Positions 54,694 through 56,597 of a DNA stretch of 56,597 nt are shown here, piece by piece. Below the pieces are notes generated by a model that saw only the letters and a list, made by a program, of their open reading frames with translations, was not told the origin of the DNA and ran no database searches. A program made the position numbers and the translations under genes. The DNA lies in assembly GCF_018861735.1 (NCBI RefSeq), contig NZ_JAHLEB010000032.1:1-56597 (forward strand), in the 5' to 3' direction. How positions within the stretch are numbered: the stretch's first letter is position 1; each line of letters starts with the position of its first letter. This DNA comes from Clostridium lacusfryxellense (GTDB lineage: Bacteria; Bacillota; Clostridia; Clostridiales; Clostridiaceae).

Positions 54694-55142
54694 GATACAG
54701 TTTATTACTACTACTTACTATATTAACTGTATAAGGTTGGCGGATAACTTTAATAGAAGGGGTAACTCTTACCTTAACAGTTACTATACGACATTAAAGG
54801 GTCATTCGGGGCATGGATTAAGAAATAATTTTAAATTACTTTAGGAGTTGGTATTAGATTTCCAAGTCAACTATAAAAGATGGTAAAGAAAGTATAATAA
54901 AAATCCACTTAAGTTCACTAATATATATTCTATTGAATCATTTACTTTATTTCTAGTTTCTCCTGTTATTCATAAAAGATTATATACATAAAGTAGAATA
55001 CCATTAATGTAAATTGATTACATTAAACCCGACCAACGGTGGAAGGCATTGGGCATTTCTCCTATCCGTCCTATTGAATAAGTAAGAATTGAATTTTACT
55101 TTCACCTAATCTAAGCATAAAAAAAGAGGGCAGTTACGCCCC
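54694..55142 (-). other. Non-coding stretch between the 234-aa gene and the integrase, ending in an integrase terminator
   Basis: No gene can be supported. Near the right end (55120-55142) the minus strand has gggc-gtaact-gccc followed by seven T, a short but plausible terminator for the integrase gene. The rest contains imperfect repeats but nothing I can name. Confidence 0.5.
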
Positions 55143-56168
55143 CTATAGAAATCTATTTATAATATTTAACCTCTCATGTACGTTTATTAAATGACTATTA
55201 TCTAAATTGACATATATCCTCGTAGTTGTAATGTTCGCATGACCTAACATCTTCTGAAGAGTGAATATATCCATACCAGCTTTGACACATTCCAGAGCAA
55301 ATGACCTTCTATATTGGTGAGGTGTGGTCTGCTTATTTATAATTCCTGCCTTCTTACCGTAATGAGCAAAGTTTTTTATAATATTAACAGAATTTATCCT
55401 ATTTCCATAAGTAGAATTAAAAATATATTCTTCTTTATTCATCTCAGCAATATTTATTAGCTTTTGCATATACTTAGCTGTCTTACTGCTTATAGGTAGT
55501 ATTCTTGATTCTCTTGTTTTAGCAGTTTCCCCACCTATCTTAATAATTTTATCCTTACTGTTATAATCTTCTATTGAAACGTTCAATAACTCATTTATTC
55601 TTACCCCACAGTCCAATATAACTAACATAATTACAAAGTCCCTAAACTGTGAATACTCTGTTAAGTCTAATACTTTAAAAATCTTCTTAACTTCTGCAAC
55701 CGTTAATGGCTCTTTAGTATCCTTTGGCACCTTAACCAACTTTATCTTACTGGAAATATCCTCAGGAATAATCTTTTCAGTAAATAACCAACGCAAATAA
55801 CATTTAACCGTTCTTAACCTCAAATTTATTGTACACGGTTTATATTCTTTCTGAAATAAATAAGCAATATACTGTAGAAATACACCCTTCTCAACGGCAT
55901 GGTTCTCGTAGTCCTCTACCTCAGTTTGTAACCAGTTTTTTAAATACCTCATAAAAGTTGTATGGTCTGAAAGTGTTTTAGTTGCAAGTCCTTCCAGTCT
56001 TTTAACAGTCATAAACTGCTCGTGTAATCCCAAGAACTCACCCATATTAAAACTACATTCCTGTTCCTTTTCTTGATGTATAGGTTCTATTACTGCCCCT
56101 ACGCCATCCATTGTAATACGTTTCCTTGACTTCTGTGCAACCCTCTGTTTATCTTGCGTGCAACCCAT
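55143..56168 (-). CDS. Tyrosine site-specific recombinase (integrase of the island)
   Basis: Catalyses integration and excision at tRNA-Cys. A SAM-like core-binding domain (about 45-140, with TINLRLRTVKCYLRWLFTEK) is followed by the catalytic domain with R in CGVRINELLNV (about 190), the lysine region GGETAKTRESRILPI, HQYR (TPHQYRRSFA, about 281-287), H in MLGHANITTTRIYVN (about 307) and the tyrosine nucleophile (about 314) in TRIYVN. 341 aa is typical. AGGAGGG before the ATG; a TATAAT lies about 30 bases upstream. It lies next to the intact tRNA-Cys, the usual location for such an integrase. Confidence 0.93.
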   Translation of the reverse strand: MGCTQDKQRVAQKSRKRITMDGVGAVIEPIHQEKEQECSFNMGEFLGLHEQFMTVKRLEGLATKTLSDHTTFMRYLKNWLQTEVEDYENHAVEKGVFLQYIAYLFQKEYKPCTINLRLRTVKCYLRWLFTEKIIPEDISSKIKLVKVPKDTKEPLTVAEVKKIFKVLDLTEYSQFRDFVIMLVILDCGVRINELLNVSIEDYNSKDKIIKIGGETAKTRESRILPISSKTAKYMQKLINIAEMNKEEYIFNSTYGNRINSVNIIKNFAHYGKKAGIINKQTTPHQYRRSFALECVKAGMDIFTLQKMLGHANITTTRIYVNLDNSHLINVHERLNIINRFL

Positions 56169-56212
56169 TGTAACCCTCCTAATTTAACCGCAATCATTAT
56201 AAAGAACTACAC

Positions 56213-56251
56213 ATAGGTTTACACGCAAAACTTAACACCAAGGTTTATATC
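56213..56251. promoter_or_regulatory. Possible integrase arm sites, right end
   Basis: ATAGGTTTA (56213-56221) and AGGTTTATATC (56241-56251) repeat motifs found at the left end (50330-50342). They lie 75-113 bases inside the right att core and overlap the integrase promoter region. Confidence 0.4.
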
Positions 56252-56270
56252 TGTTAAGAAAAGTATATAA

Positions 56271-56316
56271 AATAAAAAAGCAGCCCATCTACTGAAATAT
56301 CAGCACTTAGACTACT
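56271..56316 (-). terminator. Island-borne copy of the tRNA-operon terminator (diverged)
   Basis: On the minus strand agtagtctaagtgct-gatatttc-agtagatgggctgct forms an imperfect stem with G-U pairs and two mismatches, followed by TTTTTTATTTT. It is clearly related to the native terminator at 50152-50202, which now lies 6 kb away. It can end the tRNA transcript in front of the island. Confidence 0.7.
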
Positions 56317-56325
56317 TTTTCTTGC

Positions 56326-56377
56326 TTTGGAGGCGCCACCCGGATTTGAACCGGGGAATAAAGGTTTTGCAGACCTT
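56326..56377. repeat. Right attachment site within intact tRNA-Cys
   Basis: 52 bp identical to 50211-50262. Crossover must have happened somewhere inside this block, most likely in the anticodon stem-loop, whose inverted repeat (aaggt/acctt) is at its edge. Confidence 0.92.
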
Positions 56378-56402
56378 GACCTTACCGCTTGGCTATAGCG
56401 CC
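56328..56402 (-). tRNA. tRNA-Cys (anticodon GCA)
   Basis: 75 nt with encoded CCA. GGCGCTA pairs with TGGCGCC in the acceptor stem; the anticodon loop CTGCAAA carries GCA; the T-arm has GGTTCAAAT. The 3' portion was supplied by the island without changing the gene. Confidence 0.95.
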
Positions 56403-56408
56403 ATACCA

Positions 56409-56484
<76 letters not shown>

Positions 56485-56490
56485 ACATTA

Positions 56491-56597
56491 CCTGGCGACA
56501 ACCTACTCTTCCACAAGGTCACCCCTGCAGTACCATCGGCGCATTGAAGCTTAACCTTCGTGTTCGGTATGGGAACGGGTGTTACCTTCATGCCATA
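56491..56597 (-). rRNA. rrf: 5S ribosomal RNA, 3' part (cut by window end)
   Basis: On the minus strand the sequence has the conserved 5S features ACCCGTTCCCATACCGAACA and GCCGATGGTACTG and ends in GTTGTCGCCAGG. About 107 of roughly 117 bases are inside the window. It marks the end of an rRNA operon transcribed leftward. Confidence 0.93.

Larger units (their letters stand above)
50211..56325. mobile_element. 6.1-kb genetic island integrated in tRNA-Cys
   Basis: The island is bounded by two perfect 52-bp copies of the tRNA-Cys 3' portion (50211-50262 and 56326-56377), with the intact tRNA at the right. The tyrosine integrase gene sits next to the intact tRNA. Inside are a TPR/DUF2695 gene, a HEAT/SUKH gene, a gene remnant, a serine resolvase, a small membrane peptide gene and a 234-aa gene. 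No replication initiator, relaxase, phage structural or transposase gene is recognised. It may be mobilised by a helper element. Confidence 0.85.

Overview
The window is chromosomal DNA from a low-GC, spore-forming Firmicute, most likely Clostridium or a close relative. The evidence is the AT-rich sequence, strong AGGAGG ribosome binding sites with frequent TTG and GTG starts, sporulation genes (spmA/spmB, gin, ricT) and an arginine deiminase pathway. Reading leftward from the rRNA end, the order 5S rRNA - tRNAs - gin - lysine/ornithine decarboxylase - tmk - darA - holB - ricT - trmN6 - rsmI - metG - tatD - yabE-like - rnmV - ksgA matches the origin-proximal order known from Bacillus subtilis (rrn-csfB-yaaO-tmk-yaaQ-holB-yaaT-yabB-yabC-metS-yabD-yabE-rnmV-ksgA). 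Clostridial blocks are inserted between these core genes.

Layout. 1-9.3 kb: a long-form glutamine synthetase, a two-domain amidase, an MBL-fold hydrolase, a cold-shock protein, a lipoprotein, lgt preceded by a tiny leader ORF in a hairpin, and envelope-associated unknowns. 9.4-17.1 kb: ksgA, rnmV, the yabE-like 3D protein, tatD, a DUF445 protein, and metG under a Met-specific T-box. 17.2-24.7 kb: an ABC exporter, spmA/spmB, a CmpB-type membrane protein, truA and a permuted papain-like protein. 24.9-32.7 kb: cardiolipin synthase, an orphan histidine kinase, an orphan RsgI-type anti-sigma protein, an RluF-type pseudouridine synthase, a 0.9-kb gap with six exact DnaA boxes, ispF, and a kinase-fold/degenerate EAL fusion. 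32.9-37.2 kb: a small protein, the arginine deiminase operon arcC-arcA-argF and a DUF1836 protein. 37.2-37.9 kb: a second gap with DnaA boxes. 37.9-49.8 kb: a PcsB/CwlO-like NlpC/P60 hydrolase, the conserved rsmI-to-gin block, and an M20-like protein that appears to have lost its metal ligands.

50.2-56.3 kb is a 6.1-kb integrated element. A perfect 52-bp direct repeat of the 3' part of tRNA-Cys flanks it. The intact tRNA-Cys lies at the integrase end and the displaced tRNA 3' fragment at the other end. It encodes a tyrosine integrase, a serine resolvase with an inverted repeat over its own promoter, a 59-aa membrane peptide with a 234-aa protein that faintly resembles a sigma factor, and two cargo genes (TPR/DUF2695 and HEAT/SUKH). 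No replication, relaxase, capsid or transposase gene is recognisable, so it looks like a mobilisable or satellite-type island with immunity-like cargo. tRNA-Cys, tRNA-Phe and the 3' part of a 5S rRNA, the end of an rRNA operon read leftward, close the window.

The strongest leads are the tRNA-Cys island and its cargo, the DnaA-box clusters at 29.4-29.9 and 37.5-37.6 kb, the kinase/EAL fusion, the two apparent pseudo-enzymes (M20-like protein and first amidase domain), and the hairpin-sequestered leader ORF before lgt. All calls come from reading the sequence; no database search was run.
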